A stretch of 64,000 bases of DNA from Streptomyces sp. NBC_01689 (GCF_036250675.1 NZ_CP109592.1:7254001-7318000); one strand, 5' to 3'. Numbered from the stretch's first letter, positions 41,764-52,606 are shown. Numbers and translations are program-made. Notes: generated by a model from the sequence alone, not told the origin.

Positions 41764-43187
41764 GACGTCAGGCACCTCTCCACGAACCGACGGGCGACAC
41801 CGGGGGCGGACGCCCAGTGCGTGTGCAGATAACTCGCGTGCACGCCGTGCCGCACGAAACCCTCGACGCGCGGTCGCGGGGCGCGCACCCCCCAGGCGGG
41901 AGATTCCCCGGCGCCGGGCTCCACGACCGTCCGGTGGAACTCGTGCCCGCGCATCCGGGTCCCGGCCACGGCGAGCACACTGTCCGACACGGCCACCGCG
42001 TCCCGGTAGCCCAGGGTGAGCCGTTCGTCCATCCGGGCGGTGGCGTCGAGCACCCCGCACATCGGCCGGCCGTCGAGCTCGCGCGAGAGGTACAGCAGCC
42101 CGGCGCACTCGGCGGCGACCGGTGCCCCGGCGACCGCGGCCTCGGCCACCGCCTTGCGCAGCGGCTCGTTGGCGGACAGCTCCGGCGCGTACATTTCCGG
42201 GAAGCCGCCGCCGATGACCAACCCGTCCGTCCCGTCCGGCAGTTGCTCGTCCCGCAGCGGGTCGAAGACGACGATCTCGGCCCCGGCGGCGGTGAGCAGC
42301 TCGGCGTGCTCGGCGTACGAGAAGGTGAAGGCGGCCCCTCCCGCGACGGCGATCCGCGGCGACCGGAGCCGCCCGTTCCCGGGGTTCCCGGCACCCACGG
42401 ACGCCCGGTCCCCCGGACCGTCCTCGGCACGGGGCGAGGAGGGCGCGGAGGCGACGGCCCCGGCCGGGTCCCAGGCCGCGCCGGACAGCTCGCCCGCGCC
42501 GCGCGCCAACGCGGACAGCGCGTCCAGATCACATCCGCGCCGCACCTGCGCGGCCATCGCCCGCACGGCGTCCACGGCGTCCGCGCGCCGCTCGGCGACG
42601 GGCACCAGTCCCAGGTGCCGGGACGGCGTGTCCACCTGCGGGGCCCGCCGCAGGGCGCCGAGGACGGGTACCCCGGACGCGTCGAGCGCCTCCCGCAGCA
42701 TCTCCTCGTGCCGGTCGGACCCCACCTTGTTGAGGATGACGCCGCCGACCCGCACCTCCGGGTCCCAGGAGGCGAACCCGTGCACCAGCGCGGCCACGGA
42801 CCGCGACTGCGAGGAGGCGTCGACCACCAGCACCACCGGCGCCCGCAACACCTTCGCCACCTGCGCCGTGGAGGCCAGCTCCCCCTGCCCGGCCGCGCCG
42901 TCGTACAGCCCCATCACGCCCTCGACGACGGCGAGATCGCACCCCCGCGCCCCGTGCGCGAACAGCGGCGCGATCAACTCCGGGCCGCACAGGTACGCGT
43001 CGAGGTTCCGGCCCGCGCGCCCGGTCGCGAGCGCGTGGTAGCCCGGGTCGATGTAGTCGGGCCCCACCTTGTGCGGGGACACGGACAGACCCCGTTCGGC
43101 GAAGGCCGCCATCAGCCCCGTGGCGACGGTGGTCTTGCCGCTGCCGGACGAGGGCGCGGCGATGACCAGCCGGGGGACGGAGGTCAC
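41760..43187 (-). CDS. cobB: Hydrogenobyrinic acid a,c-diamide synthase
   Basis: CobB amidates the a- and c-carboxylates using glutamine and ATP. The 475-residue protein has the N-terminal P-loop domain (LVIAAPSSGSGKTTVATGLMAAF, HKVGPDYIDPGYH) and a C-terminal class I glutamine amidotransferase domain whose Cys is in VAAECAGLLYLSREL and His in the VHASYLHTHW end. A ~45-residue Ala/Pro/Gly-rich linker separates them. GTG 43187 overlaps the cobO stop (GTGA). The open frame further upstream is shadow. Confidence 0.95.
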   Translation of the reverse strand: MTSVPRLVIAAPSSGSGKTTVATGLMAAFAERGLSVSPHKVGPDYIDPGYHALATGRAGRNLDAYLCGPELIAPLFAHGARGCDLAVVEGVMGLYDGAAGQGELASTAQVAKVLRAPVVLVVDASSQSRSVAALVHGFASWDPEVRVGGVILNKVGSDRHEEMLREALDASGVPVLGALRRAPQVDTPSRHLGLVPVAERRADAVDAVRAMAAQVRRGCDLDALSALARGAGELSGAAWDPAGAVASAPSSPRAEDGPGDRASVGAGNPGNGRLRSPRIAVAGGAAFTFSYAEHAELLTAAGAEIVVFDPLRDEQLPDGTDGLVIGGGFPEMYAPELSANEPLRKAVAEAAVAGAPVAAECAGLLYLSRELDGRPMCGVLDATARMDERLTLGYRDAVAVSDSVLAVAGTRMRGHEFHRTVVEPGAGESPAWGVRAPRPRVEGFVRHGVHASYLHTHWASAPGVARRFVERCLTS

Positions 43188-43783
43188 CACTCGATGCCCC
43201 TCTGGCCCTTCTGGCCGGCGTCCATCGGGTGCTTGACCTTCGACATGTCGGTGACGAGATCGGCGGCCCCGACCAGCTTCTCGGGGGCGTTGCGGCCGGT
43301 GATCACGACGTGCTGGGTACCGGGCCGGTCCCGCAGCACCGCGACGACCTCGTCGGTGTCGATCCATCCCCAGTGCATCGGATACGCGAACTCGTCGAGC
43401 ACGTACAGCTTGTACGTCTCGGCGGCCAGGTCGCGCTTGACCTGCTCCCAGCCCTCGCGGGCCTTCTCCTCGTTGTCCATCTGCGCGTCGCGCTGCACCC
43501 AGGACCAGCCCTCGCCCATCTTGTGCCAGTCGACGGAACCGCCCTCACCGCTGGCTCCCAGCACCCGCAGCGCGTTCTCCTCGCCGACCTTCCACTTCGC
43601 CGACTTGACGAACTGGAACACCCCGATGGGCCACCCCTGGTTCCAGGCGCGCAGCGCGAGCCCGAAGGCCGCGGTGGACTTCCCCTTGCCGACGCCCGTG
43701 TGCACCACGAGCAGCGGCCGGTTGCGCCGCTGACGCGTCGTCAGGCCGTCGTCCGGTACGACACTCGGCTGTCCCTGCGGCAT
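43184..43783 (-). CDS. cobO: Cob(I)yrinic acid a,c-diamide adenosyltransferase
   Basis: CobO (BtuR family) adds the adenosyl group to cobalt. The 199-residue protein has the P-loop VHTGVGKGKSTAAFG at 27-41, VFQFVKSAKWKVGEENALR, VLDEFAYPMHWGW and HVVITGRNAPEKLVGAADLVTDM, all typical of the family. It follows the ChlD-like gene directly: its ATG at 43783 overlaps that gene's stop codon. Confidence 0.97.
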   Translation of the reverse strand: MPQGQPSVVPDDGLTTRQRRNRPLLVVHTGVGKGKSTAAFGLALRAWNQGWPIGVFQFVKSAKWKVGEENALRVLGASGEGGSVDWHKMGEGWSWVQRDAQMDNEEKAREGWEQVKRDLAAETYKLYVLDEFAYPMHWGWIDTDEVVAVLRDRPGTQHVVITGRNAPEKLVGAADLVTDMSKVKHPMDAGQKGQRGIEW

Positions 43784-45810
43784 TACGCGGCCCTCCTCGA
43801 CGTGCCCTGCACCTCACGCACCAGCCCGGCGATGGAATCGGCGCGCAGCTCCTCCAACGTCACCGCCGTCCCGCCCAGTTCGCCGGCGAGCCGCCCCGCG
43901 AGCCCGAGCCGTACCGGCCCCGCCTCGCAGTCGACGACCACGCAGGCGAGCCCCTCCGCCGCGAACAGCCGTGCCGCGCGCCCCGCGAGCGCGACCGGCT
44001 CGGGACCGCCCGTGGCCCGCCCGTCCGTCACGACGACCACCAGGGGCCGGCGCGCCGCGTCCCGCAGCCGCTCGACCCGCAGCACCTCGTGCGCGCGCAG
44101 CAGCCCGGCCGCGAGCGGCGTCCGGCCGCCCGTGGGCAGCGACTCCAGCCGCGCGGCCGCCGCGTCCACCGAGGAGGTGGGCGGCAGCGCGACCTCGGCG
44201 GCCGAGCCGCGGAAGGTCACCAGACCGACCTTGTCCCGCCGCTGGTAGGCGTCGAGCAGCAGGGAGAGCACGGCGCCCTTCACGGCGCCCATCCGCTGAC
44301 GCGCCGCCATCGACCCGGAGGCGTCCACCACGAACAGCACGAGGTTGCCCTCCCGCCCCTCGCGGGTGGCCTGGCGCAGATCGTCCCGTCGTACGACCAG
44401 ACCGGGACCCGAGCGGCCGCGCGCCCGCTGGTGCGGTGCCGCCGCCCGCACGGTCGCCGCCAGATGCAGTTTGGTGAGGGTGCCCCGGGGCCGCCGCGAA
44501 CCGGTCGTCCGGCCGTGCTCGGTCCGTGCCCGGGAACGCCGGCCCGCGGCGCCCTCCCCGAGACCGGGCACGCTCAGCACCTTCGTCCGGAAGGGTTCGG
44601 CGGCCCGCACCGGGGACTGCTCACCGGCGCCCTGCCCGGCCGGCGCCCGCCCGTCCCGCGAGGGCTCCCCCTGCGCCGGGACGTCACCGGAGGGCGCGTC
44701 GCCCTCCGGCCCGTCCTGCGGTGGCTGACCGCCCCCGCCGGGACCGTCCGGGTCCGGGTCGGGGTCATGGCCGGGGTCGGGTTCCGGATCGTCGTCCGGA
44801 CCGCCGAACTCCTCCAGAGTCTCGTCGAGTTTGTCCTCGTCGAGGCCGGGGGCGTCGAAGGGGTTGCGGCGTCGCCGGTGCGGCAGCGCGAGCAGCGCCG
44901 CCTGCCGCACGTCCTCGGGCAGCACCTCGGTGCGCCCCGCCCAGGCGGCCAGCGCGGTCGCGGTCCGGGCCATCACGATGTCGGCCCGCATGCCGTCCAC
45001 CTCGAACGCGGCACAGGTCGCCGCGATCTGCCGCAGCGCCGGGTCCCCGAGCCGCACCGACGGCAACAGCGCGCGCGCCGCCGCGATCCGGGCCCGCACC
45101 GCGGACTCCTCGTCGGCCCAGCGCGCCGCGAAGCCGTCCGGGTCGTCGTCGTAGGCGAGGCGCCGCCGGACCACCTCGACCCGCTGGTCGGGCTCCCGGG
45201 AGGCCGCGACCTCGACGGTCAGCCCGAACCGGTCCAGCAACTGCGGCCGCAGCTCGCCCTCTTCGGGGTTCATGGTCCCGACCAGCAGGAAGCGGGCCGC
45301 GTGCCGTACGGAGACGCCCTCCCGCTCGACGTACGAGGCACCCATCGCCGCCGCGTCCAGCAGCAGGTCGACCAGATGGTCGTGGAGGAGGTTGACCTCG
45401 TCGACGTACAGGATCCCGCGGTGCGCGTCGGCCAGCAGGCCGGGTTCGAAGGCCTTCACACCCTCCGCGAGGGCGCGCTCGATGTCGAGCGCGCCGACCA
45501 GCCGGTCCTCGGAGGCACCGACGGGCAGCTCGACCGTACGGGCCGGACGCGACAGGTACGGGCCGCCGTCGTGCGGCCCGTCCGGGCACGCGGGGTCCGG
45601 GGCGTCCGGGTCGCACGAGAAGCGGCACCCGGCGACGACGTCCACCTCCGGCATGAGCACGGACAGCGCCCGCACGGCCGTGGACTTGGCGGTGCCCTTC
45701 TCGCCGCGGACCAGCACACCGCCCACCGCCGGTGACACGGCGTTCAGCAGCAGCGCGAGCCGCAGGTCGTCCTGGCCGACCACGGCCGTGAACGGGAACG
45801 GGGTACTCAC
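43783..45810 (-). CDS. Magnesium/cobalt chelatase subunit D-like protein (AAA + VWA)
   Basis: A 675-residue BchI/BchD-type chelatase partner. The AAA+ N-terminus has Walker A GEKGTAKSTA (about 35-44), RGILYVDEVNLLHDHLVDLLLDAAAMG and MNPEEGELRPQLLDRFGL. A ~150-residue acidic Pro/Asp-rich linker follows. The C-terminal von Willebrand A domain has the MIDAS motif DASGSMAAR and VVVTDGRATGG. It probably replaces CobS and CobT in driving CobN with ATP. GTG 45810 overlaps the cobN stop codon. Confidence 0.92.
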   Translation of the reverse strand: MSTPFPFTAVVGQDDLRLALLLNAVSPAVGGVLVRGEKGTAKSTAVRALSVLMPEVDVVAGCRFSCDPDAPDPACPDGPHDGGPYLSRPARTVELPVGASEDRLVGALDIERALAEGVKAFEPGLLADAHRGILYVDEVNLLHDHLVDLLLDAAAMGASYVEREGVSVRHAARFLLVGTMNPEEGELRPQLLDRFGLTVEVAASREPDQRVEVVRRRLAYDDDPDGFAARWADEESAVRARIAAARALLPSVRLGDPALRQIAATCAAFEVDGMRADIVMARTATALAAWAGRTEVLPEDVRQAALLALPHRRRRNPFDAPGLDEDKLDETLEEFGGPDDDPEPDPGHDPDPDPDGPGGGGQPPQDGPEGDAPSGDVPAQGEPSRDGRAPAGQGAGEQSPVRAAEPFRTKVLSVPGLGEGAAGRRSRARTEHGRTTGSRRPRGTLTKLHLAATVRAAAPHQRARGRSGPGLVVRRDDLRQATREGREGNLVLFVVDASGSMAARQRMGAVKGAVLSLLLDAYQRRDKVGLVTFRGSAAEVALPPTSSVDAAAARLESLPTGGRTPLAAGLLRAHEVLRVERLRDAARRPLVVVVTDGRATGGPEPVALAGRAARLFAAEGLACVVVDCEAGPVRLGLAGRLAGELGGTAVTLEELRADSIAGLVREVQGTSRRAA

Positions 45811-48800
45811 TGGTCGTCGCCCTCCAAGTCGCCTTCGAGCTCCAGATAGGTGGCGCGCAGCCGCTCCAGCGTCTCCGCGTCCGGCTCGGCCCACAGCCCC
45901 CGGTCGGCGGCCTCCAGGAGCCGTTCGGTGATCCCGCGCAGCGCCCACGGGTTGGACTTCCTCATGAAGTCCTGGTTCTCCGCGTCGAAGACGTACTCCG
46001 CGCTGAGCTTCTCGTACATCCAGTCGTCCACGACCCCGGCCGTGGCGTCGTAGCCGAAGAGGTAGTCGACGGTCGCCGCCATCTCGAAGGCGCCCTTGTA
46101 GCCGTGCCGCCGCATCGCCGCCATCCAGCGCGGGTTGACCACCCGGGCGCGGAAGACCCGGTGCGTCTCCTCGCCGAGCGTGCGGGTCCGCACCTGGTCC
46201 GGCACGGCCGAGTCGCCGACGTACGCCTCCGGGCTCGCGCCCGTCAGATGGCGCACCATGGCCACCATGCCGCCGTGGTACTGGAAGTAGTCGTCGGCGT
46301 CGACGAGGTCGTGCTCGCGGGTGTCGACGTTCTTCGCCGCCACCGCGATGCGCCGGAACGCGGTCTCCATGTCACCGCGCGCCGCCCGGCCGTCCAGGCC
46401 GCGCCCGTAGGCGTATCCGCCCCACACCGCGTACACCTCGGCGAGGTCCGCGTCGGAGCGCCAGTTGCGGGCGTCGATCAGCGGCAGCAGACCGGCTCCG
46501 TAGGCTCCCGGCTTGGAGCCGAAGATGCGCGAGGTGGCGCGCCGCCGGTCGCCGTGCTCGGCGGTGTCCTCGTCGGCGTGCGCGCGGACGTGGTTGCGGT
46601 CCGCGGGCTCGTCCAGCTCGGCCACCGCGCGCACCGCGTCGTCGATGAGGCCGACCACGTGCGGGAACGCGTCCCGGAAGAAGCCGGAGATGCGCACCGT
46701 GACGTCGATGCGCGGCCGGCCCAGCTCGTCCAGGGGGACGACCTCGAAGCCGGTCACCCGGCGGGAGGCGTCGTCCCAGACCGGCCGGCAGCCCAGCAGC
46801 GCCAGGATCTCCGCGATGTCGTCGCCCTGGGTGCGCATCGCGGAGGTCCCCCAGACCGTCAGGCCCACGGACTGCGGGTACGCGCCGGTGTCCTGCAGGT
46901 ACCGCTGCACCAGCGAGTCGGCGAGCGACTGGCCGACCTCCCAACTCAGCCTGGAGGGAATCGCCTTGGGATCGACCGAGTAGAAGTTCCGGCCGGTCGG
47001 CAGGACGTTCACCAGTCCGCGGGTCGGGGATCCCGACGGACCGGCGGGGACGTAACCGCCGTCCAGGGCCCGCAGGATGTGGGTGATCTCGTCCGTCGTC
47101 CGGGCCAGCCGGGGCACGACCTCCCGGCAGGCGAACTCCAGCACCGCGACGGCGTCCGGGAGTTCGGTGCCCAGCACCTCACGCACCAGGGCGGGCACGG
47201 CCGCGCCGTCCCAGCCGCGTTCCTCCATGCCCTCGGCCGCGCGGCGGCACAACTGCTCCAGCAGGTCGATCGCGTCGGCACCCGTCCGCGCCGGGCCCCC
47301 GACCAGGTCCGTCAGTTCCACCGGCACCTTGACCGCCGCGCCGGGCTCGCTCAGCAGCTCCTTCTCGGACAGCCCGAAGTGCCCGGCGAGGGCGGCCCGC
47401 AGACCCGGCAGCGCGTTCGCGGCACCACCCCACACCTGGGAGGCGCGCAGCACGGCCAGGACCAGGTTGACGCGCGGCTCGGCCTCCGGACCGCCGCCCA
47501 GGACGTGCAGGCCGTCCCTGATCTGCACGTCCTTGATCTCGCAGAGATAGCCGTCGATGTGCATCACGAACGAGTCGAAGTCGCCGTCGTCCGGCTGCTC
47601 GGCGACGTGCAGGTCGTGATGGAGCTCGGCCGCCTTGACGAGGGTCCAGATCTGTGCGCGGACCGCCGGGGCCTTCGTCGGGTCCAGATCGCTGACGAGG
47701 GCGTACTCGTCGAGGAGCTGCTCCAGCTTGGCGAGGTCCCCGTAGGTGTCGGCGCGTGCCATCGGCGGCACCAGGTGGTCGACGACCGTGGCGTGCCCCC
47801 GCCGCTTGGCCTGGGTGCCCTCGCCCGGGTCGTTGACGATGAAGGGGTAGACGAGCGGGAGTTCACCGAGGACGGCGTCGGGCGCGCAGCCGCGGCTGAG
47901 CCCGAGTCCCTTGCCGGGCAGCCACTCCATCGTGCCGTGCTTGCCCATGTGCACGACGGCGTCGGCGCCGAAGCTGTTCTCCAGCCAGCGGTAGGCCGCC
48001 AGGTAGTGGTGCGACGGCGGCATGTCCGGGTCGTGGTAGATCGCGATCGGGTTCTCGCCGAATCCCCGCGGCGGCTGGATCATCACGACGACGTTCCCGA
48101 ACCGCAGGGACGCGAGGACGATGTCGTCGCCGTCCACGTACAGGTTGCCCGGCGGTTCGCCCCACGCCTCCAGCATGCCGTCCCGCAGCCCCGGGTCGAG
48201 CCGGTCGAACCAGGCCCGGTAGTCGGCCAGCGGCACCCGGGCGGGCGCGGACGCCAGCTGTTCCTCGGTGAGCCACTCGACGTCATGACCCCCGGCGGCG
48301 ATGAGGCGGTGGATCAACTCGTCGCCGTTGTCGGGGTATTCGGTGAGGGAGTAGCCGGCGTCCCGCAGCGCGTCCAGGACCCGTACGGCGGAGGCGGGTG
48401 TGTCGAGGCCCACCGCGTTGCCGACCCGCGAGTGCTTGGTCGGGTAGGCGGTGAAGACCAGCGCCAGCTTCTTCTCCGCGTTCGGCTTGTGTCCCAGCCG
48501 GGCGTGCCGCACGGCGATCCCGGCGACCCGCGCGGCCCGTTCGGGATCGGCCATGTACACGGGGACCTCGTCGGGACCCTGCTCCTTGAAGGAGAACGGC
48601 ACCGTGACGAGCCGTCCGTCGAACTCCGGGATGGCGACCTGCATCGCCGCGTCCATGGGGGACAGGGCGGCGTCCGACTCCTCCCAGGCCCGCTGCGACG
48701 AGGTCAGGCAGAGCCCCTGCAGCACCGGGACGTCGAGATCGGCGAGGGCGCCGATGTCCCAGGCCTCGTCGTCGCCGCCCGCGGACGCTTCCGAGGCGTG

Positions 48801-49460
48801 CGTGCCGCCGGCCGCGAGCACGGTGGCCACCAGCGCGTCGGTCCGGCCGAGGAGCTCGTACAGACCGCTGTCGGCGCCGCGCAGTGAACCGCAGTACACG
48901 GCGAGGGCATTGGCGCCGCGCGCTTCGATCGCGTCGCACAGCGTGTCCACGAAGGCGGTGTTCCCGGCCAGTTGGTGGGCCCGGTAGAAGAGCACCCCGA
49001 CGGTCGGGCGGCCCTCGACGAACTCGCGCTCGCCGTGGACGCCGTACTCGGGCATCGCGCGCGGCTCCTCGAAACCCTCACCGGTGAGCAGCACGGTGTC
49101 GGAGAGGAACCGGGCCAGTTCGGTGAGGTTCTCCGGCCCGCCCTCGACCAGATAGCGCAGCGCCTCGGCGACCACACCGGCCGGCACCGAGGACTCGGCC
49201 ATCAGCTCGGCGTCCGGGACGGACTCGCCGCCGAGGAGCACGGTCGGGACGCCGGACGCCCGGAGGAACGCGAGACCCTCCTCCCAGGCCCGCTTCCCGC
49301 CCAGCAGCCGCACGACGGCGACGTCCGCGCCCTCGACGAGCCGGGGGAGTTCCTCGCCCACCTCCACCCGGGTCGGGTTCCCGATCCGGTACGGGGCGCC
49401 GGAGGCACGCGCCGCCAGCAGATCGGTGTCGGCGGTCGACAACAACAACACTGTGCTCAT
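45807..49460 (-). CDS. cobN: Cobaltochelatase subunit CobN
   Basis: CobN is the large catalytic subunit that inserts cobalt into hydrogenobyrinic acid a,c-diamide. The 1217-residue protein is of normal length and has [69 protein letters not shown] and [14 protein letters not shown], which belong to the CobN/Mg chelatase H family. ATG 49460 (start [15 protein letters not shown]) overlaps the cobQ stop. It is coupled to the AAA/VWA gene downstream. Confidence 0.96.
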   Translation of the reverse strand: MSTVLLLSTADTDLLAARASGAPYRIGNPTRVEVGEELPRLVEGADVAVVRLLGGKRAWEEGLAFLRASGVPTVLLGGESVPDAELMAESSVPAGVVAEALRYLVEGGPENLTELARFLSDTVLLTGEGFEEPRAMPEYGVHGEREFVEGRPTVGVLFYRAHQLAGNTAFVDTLCDAIEARGANALAVYCGSLRGADSGLYELLGRTDALVATVLAAGGTHASEASAGGDDEAWDIGALADLDVPVLQGLCLTSSQRAWEESDAALSPMDAAMQVAIPEFDGRLVTVPFSFKEQGPDEVPVYMADPERAARVAGIAVRHARLGHKPNAEKKLALVFTAYPTKHSRVGNAVGLDTPASAVRVLDALRDAGYSLTEYPDNGDELIHRLIAAGGHDVEWLTEEQLASAPARVPLADYRAWFDRLDPGLRDGMLEAWGEPPGNLYVDGDDIVLASLRFGNVVVMIQPPRGFGENPIAIYHDPDMPPSHHYLAAYRWLENSFGADAVVHMGKHGTMEWLPGKGLGLSRGCAPDAVLGELPLVYPFIVNDPGEGTQAKRRGHATVVDHLVPPMARADTYGDLAKLEQLLDEYALVSDLDPTKAPAVRAQIWTLVKAAELHHDLHVAEQPDDGDFDSFVMHIDGYLCEIKDVQIRDGLHVLGGGPEAEPRVNLVLAVLRASQVWGGAANALPGLRAALAGHFGLSEKELLSEPGAAVKVPVELTDLVGGPARTGADAIDLLEQLCRRAAEGMEERGWDGAAVPALVREVLGTELPDAVAVLEFACREVVPRLARTTDEITHILRALDGGYVPAGPSGSPTRGLVNVLPTGRNFYSVDPKAIPSRLSWEVGQSLADSLVQRYLQDTGAYPQSVGLTVWGTSAMRTQGDDIAEILALLGCRPVWDDASRRVTGFEVVPLDELGRPRIDVTVRISGFFRDAFPHVVGLIDDAVRAVAELDEPADRNHVRAHADEDTAEHGDRRRATSRIFGSKPGAYGAGLLPLIDARNWRSDADLAEVYAVWGGYAYGRGLDGRAARGDMETAFRRIAVAAKNVDTREHDLVDADDYFQYHGGMVAMVRHLTGASPEAYVGDSAVPDQVRTRTLGEETHRVFRARVVNPRWMAAMRRHGYKGAFEMAATVDYLFGYDATAGVVDDWMYEKLSAEYVFDAENQDFMRKSNPWALRGITERLLEAADRGLWAEPDAETLERLRATYLELEGDLEGDDQ

Positions 49461-50965
49461 GCGGGCGCTCCCGGTGGAATGAAGGGCAGTCCTTGCGGCG
49501 CGCCCGACTCGATGAGCCGCCACAGCGCGTCCGTGTCCGCGTGTTCCTCGATCAGATCGCCGAGCCGGTCGAGCTGCTCCTCGCGCAGCGCCCCGAACGA
49601 CGTGTCGGCGGCCGGTACGAAGCGGCGGCCCGCGGCGGCCGCCACCTCGCGCAGAAAGGCCCGCCGGAAGCCGTCCGACTCCAGCGAACCGTGCCAGTGG
49701 GTGCCCAGGACGGCACCCACGCGGCAGCCGTCCAGGAAGGGTTCGCCACCGGTCACCTCGGCGACGCCGTGATGGATCTCGTACCCCTCGACGGGTTCGC
49801 CGAGCGCCTCGCCGGACGGGCGGGCGAGGGTCTTCTCGCGTGCGAAACGCACCCGCACCGGGAGCAGTCCGAGACCCTCGACGGCGCCTTCCCGGGACTC
49901 CACCTCGTCCTCGATGAGTTCGCCGAGGATCTGGAAGCCGCCGCAGATCCCGAGCACGGGACGGCCGTCCCGCGCCCGGCGCCGGACGGCCTCCGCGAGC
50001 CCGCGTTCCCGCAGCCAGCGCAGCGCCGCCACCGTGCCCCGGGTGCCGGGAAGGACGACGAGGTCGGCGTCGGCCAGTTCCGCGGGCCGGTCCACGAACC
50101 GTACGACCACGCCGGGTTCGGCGGCCAGGGCGTCCAGGTCCGTGAAGTTGGACATGAGGGGGACCGCGCAGACCGCGACGCGCAGGACGTCCTCGCCGAC
50201 CGGTCCGGCGACCGCCGACTCCCGTACGGCACCCCGCAGGGAGACCGCCATCCCGTCCTCCTCGTCGATCCCCAGACCGTGCCGGAAGGGCAGGACCCCG
50301 TACGTACGGCGTCCGGTGAGGTCCTCGAGCATGTCGAGCCCGGGTTCCAGCAGGGACACGTCGCCGCGGAACTTGTTGACCAGGAACCCGGCGACGAGCC
50401 GCTGGTCCTCGGGGGACAACAGCGCGACTGTCCCGAAGAACGAGGCGAACACACCGCCGCGGTCGATGTCACCGACGACGAGCACCGGCAGCCCCGCGTT
50501 GCGGGCGATCCCCATGTTCACGATGTCGGTCCGCCGCAGATTGATCTCGGCAGGACTGCCGGCCCCCTCACAGATCACCGCGTCATACGTGCCCCGCAAC
50601 TCGGCGAGGCAGTCCAGCACGGTGCCCAGGAGCTGTTGTTGGCGGCCGCCGTGGTAGCCGCGGGCGGTCATCTCGCCCACCGGTCTGCCCATCAGCACGA
50701 CCTGACTGCTGCGGTCGCTGCCCGGCTTGAGCAGCACGGGATTCATGAGCGCGGTCGGTTCCACCCGGGCGGCCTGCGCCTGCATGGCCTGCGCGCGCCC
50801 GATCTCCGCACCCCCGCGGGTCACGAAGGAGTTCAGGGACATGTTCTGCGCCTTGAAGGGCGCGACCTTGACGCCCTGCCGCACCAGCCACCGGCAGATC
50901 CCCGCCGTCACGACGCTCTTGCCGGCGTCCGAGGTGGTGCCGGCGACGAGAAGACCGCCGCTCAT
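49457..50965 (-). CDS. cobQ: Cobyric acid synthase
   Basis: CobQ amidates four peripheral carboxylates of adenosylcobyrinic a,c-diamide. The 502-residue protein has the P-loop [48 protein letters not shown], and the glutaminase domain with [13 protein letters not shown] (Cys) and [15 protein letters not shown] (His region). ATG 50965 overlaps the cobD stop (ATGA). It ends in a coupling overlap with cobN. Confidence 0.96.
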   Translation of the reverse strand: MSGGLLVAGTTSDAGKSVVTAGICRWLVRQGVKVAPFKAQNMSLNSFVTRGGAEIGRAQAMQAQAARVEPTALMNPVLLKPGSDRSSQVVLMGRPVGEMTARGYHGGRQQQLLGTVLDCLAELRGTYDAVICEGAGSPAEINLRRTDIVNMGIARNAGLPVLVVGDIDRGGVFASFFGTVALLSPEDQRLVAGFLVNKFRGDVSLLEPGLDMLEDLTGRRTYGVLPFRHGLGIDEEDGMAVSLRGAVRESAVAGPVGEDVLRVAVCAVPLMSNFTDLDALAAEPGVVVRFVDRPAELADADLVVLPGTRGTVAALRWLRERGLAEAVRRRARDGRPVLGICGGFQILGELIEDEVESREGAVEGLGLLPVRVRFAREKTLARPSGEALGEPVEGYEIHHGVAEVTGGEPFLDGCRVGAVLGTHWHGSLESDGFRRAFLREVAAAAGRRFVPAADTSFGALREEQLDRLGDLIEEHADTDALWRLIESGAPQGLPFIPPGAPA

Positions 50966-51933
50966 GTCGTACGCCCCTTCGGGAGAGGTCCGCCGGCGCG
51001 CACGCGCCCGGCCAGCAGTCGCCCCGCGGCACTCACGCCGAGGGCGAGCCAGCCGACGCGCCGCGAGAGCCGTACGGCACGTTCGATGTCGGCGACGTGC
51101 ACGGGACGCCCGCCGCCGTTGAGGACGGGCCGGTGCTCGACCCGGCCCGCGTACGAGAGGGTCCCGCCGAGCCGCACCCCGAGGGAGCCCGCGAACGAGG
51201 CTTCCACCGGACCGGCGTTGGGGCTCGGGTGCCGGCGGGCGTCGGCGCGCCAGGCGCGTGCCGCCCCGCGCGGGTCGCCGCCGGCGACCGTGGCGAGCGC
51301 CGCGGTCAGCCGCGCGCCCGGCCAGCCGGCGACGTCGTCGAGGCGCGCGGAGGCCCAGCCGTAGCGCAGGTATCTGGCGGATCTGTGCCCCACCATGGCG
51401 TCCAGCGTGTTGACGGCACGGAACGCGACCAGTCCGGGCACCCCGCCGACGGCGCCCCACACCAGGGCGCCCACCACGGCGTCGGAGGTGTTCTCGGCGA
51501 CGGACTCGACGACCGCCCGCGCGATGCCGTCGCGGTCCAGTGCCTGCGGGTCGCGTCCGCACAGGTGCGGCAGCCGGGCGCGGGCGGCCTCGACGTCGCC
51601 GGCGCCGAGCGCGGCACCGATCGCCCGTGCCTCGCGCCCGAGGGAGGTGCCCCCGACGACGGCCCAAGTGGCGGCGGCCGTCAGGGCGATGGAAGCGGCG
51701 GGGGAACGGCGTACGCCACGGCTCGCGAGCGCGGCGAGGACTCCGGCGCCTCCGGCGCAGACGGTGGTGTGCAGCGCTCCCCACCCGCGGTGGTCGCGCC
51801 ACAGCAACCGCTCCACGGCTCCCGCGGTCCGTCCGAACACGGCGACCGGATGGCCCCGGCGGGGATCGCCGAGCAGCAGGTCGCCGAGGAGGCCCGCGCC
51901 GGCGCCGTACGCGAAGACGCGATCGGCACGCAC
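50962..51933 (-). CDS. cobD: Adenosylcobinamide-phosphate synthase (CobD/CbiB)
   Basis: CobD joins aminopropanol (or its phosphate) to adenosylcobyric acid. The 323-residue membrane protein has [63 protein letters not shown] and [21 protein letters not shown], all family motifs. It heads a seven-gene minus-strand operon directly behind a B12 riboswitch. The GTG at 51933 has no clear ribosome site but lies 4 nt after the stop of a 21-codon ORF (51938-52003), so it may be translated by coupling. Confidence 0.94.
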   Translation of the reverse strand: MRADRVFAYGAGAGLLGDLLLGDPRRGHPVAVFGRTAGAVERLLWRDHRGWGALHTTVCAGGAGVLAALASRGVRRSPAASIALTAAATWAVVGGTSLGREARAIGAALGAGDVEAARARLPHLCGRDPQALDRDGIARAVVESVAENTSDAVVGALVWGAVGGVPGLVAFRAVNTLDAMVGHRSARYLRYGWASARLDDVAGWPGARLTAALATVAGGDPRGAARAWRADARRHPSPNAGPVEASFAGSLGVRLGGTLSYAGRVEHRPVLNGGGRPVHVADIERAVRLSRRVGWLALGVSAAGRLLAGRVRAGGPLPKGRTT

Positions 51934-51937
51934 GGGG

Positions 51938-52003
51938 TCAGCCGGCCGTGCGGTGGAGCGTGACCCTCGTACTCAGCAATACCGGCAACGGGCAGCCGCG
52001 CAT
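51938..52003 (-). CDS. Putative 21-aa leader peptide before cobD
   Basis: A 21-codon frame starts ATG at 52003 and ends TGA at 51938. Its peptide is MRGCPLPVLLSTRVTLHRTA plus G. A purine-rich GTGAGGA stretch lies just upstream. It sits between the B12 riboswitch and cobD, whose GTG follows 4 nt after the stop. It could couple cobD translation to the riboswitch. It may also be chance. Confidence 0.4.
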   Translation of the reverse strand: MRGCPLPVLLSTRVTLHRTAG

Positions 52004-52044
52004 GGCGATATGTCCTCACTCAGGGTGTCCACGCCCTGGTTCGA

Positions 52045-52170
52045 CGAGACCGGCGCTGAGAGTTCCTGGCTCCCGGGGAGTTCTCTCCCCGGTCACAGTG
52101 GCGGGACCGCGCCGGATTCTCACCGGCTTCCTCTTCTGTCGCCGTACTTGGCCCCGGCAGTCCACCACGG
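52045..52170 (-). ncRNA. Cobalamin riboswitch
   Basis: On the minus strand, the conserved core at 52133-52093 reads GAGGAAGCCGGTGAGAATCC followed by GGCGCGGTCCCGCCACTGTGA, the hallmark core of the B12 aptamer. The B12 box AGCCAGGAACTCTC follows at 52072-52059. The exact ends are estimated. About 110 nt separate it from cobD, so control of translation or termination there would repress the cob operon when B12 is present. Confidence 0.93.
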
Positions 52171-52280
52171 GTCGCGGGACCCGTCAACTTGCCGTTGACC
52201 TGCGAGGGGAGAGTGTGCGAAGGCCCACACGGCGCGGGGCGGGGGAGGACGTGCGCACGGGGTGCGGGAGGGCGTACACG

Positions 52281-52314
52281 TGGGGTGCGGGACGTCGCTC
52301 CGTCCCGCACCCCA
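52281..52314 (-). terminator. Terminator after the small membrane protein gene
   Basis: Perfect 14-bp arms (52281-52294, 52301-52314) with a 6-nt loop lie 56 nt beyond the stop of the small membrane protein gene (52370). Confidence 0.75.
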
Positions 52315-52369
52315 GGTGAAGTGCCGCCCGTTTCGGGCTGTTTACCGGCGCGCCGTCACCGGCGCCCGG

Positions 52370-52594
52370 TCACTTGCCGACGATGAGATAGATCCCGTAG
52401 GCCACCGCCGCGGCGCACGCGGCGAAGCACACGTACGCGCCGGTGACCGCGAGAGCGGCCGAACCGCCCCGGGCGGGCGCGGACTCACGCTTGGTGAGGC
52501 CGACGATGCCGAGGGTGAAGAGGCCGACGAGGGCCACGGTGACCACGAGGCTGACTCCGAAGACGGAGGCGAGGGCTGCCCAGTCGATGTTCAT
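52370..52594 (-). CDS. Small two-helix membrane protein next to PiT transporter
   Basis: A 74-residue protein with two membrane helices (VFGVSLVVTVALVGLFTLGIVGL and VTGAYVCFAACAAAVAYGIYLIV) joined by a short charged loop (TKRESAPARGG). I do not recognise a family. It lies 12 nt after the phosphate transporter gene on the same strand and is likely in its operon, so it may be a small accessory or regulatory subunit of the transporter. The start ATG gives a plausible 'MNID' leader. Confidence 0.75.
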   Translation of the reverse strand: MNIDWAALASVFGVSLVVTVALVGLFTLGIVGLTKRESAPARGGSAALAVTGAYVCFAACAAAVAYGIYLIVGK

Positions 52595-52606
52595 GGGGTT
52601 CTGTCC

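Noticed and set aside
46104..48887. Plus-strand open frame of 927 codons inside cobN
   Set aside because: Antisense shadow of cobN; no recognised motif and typical GC-rich artefact composition.
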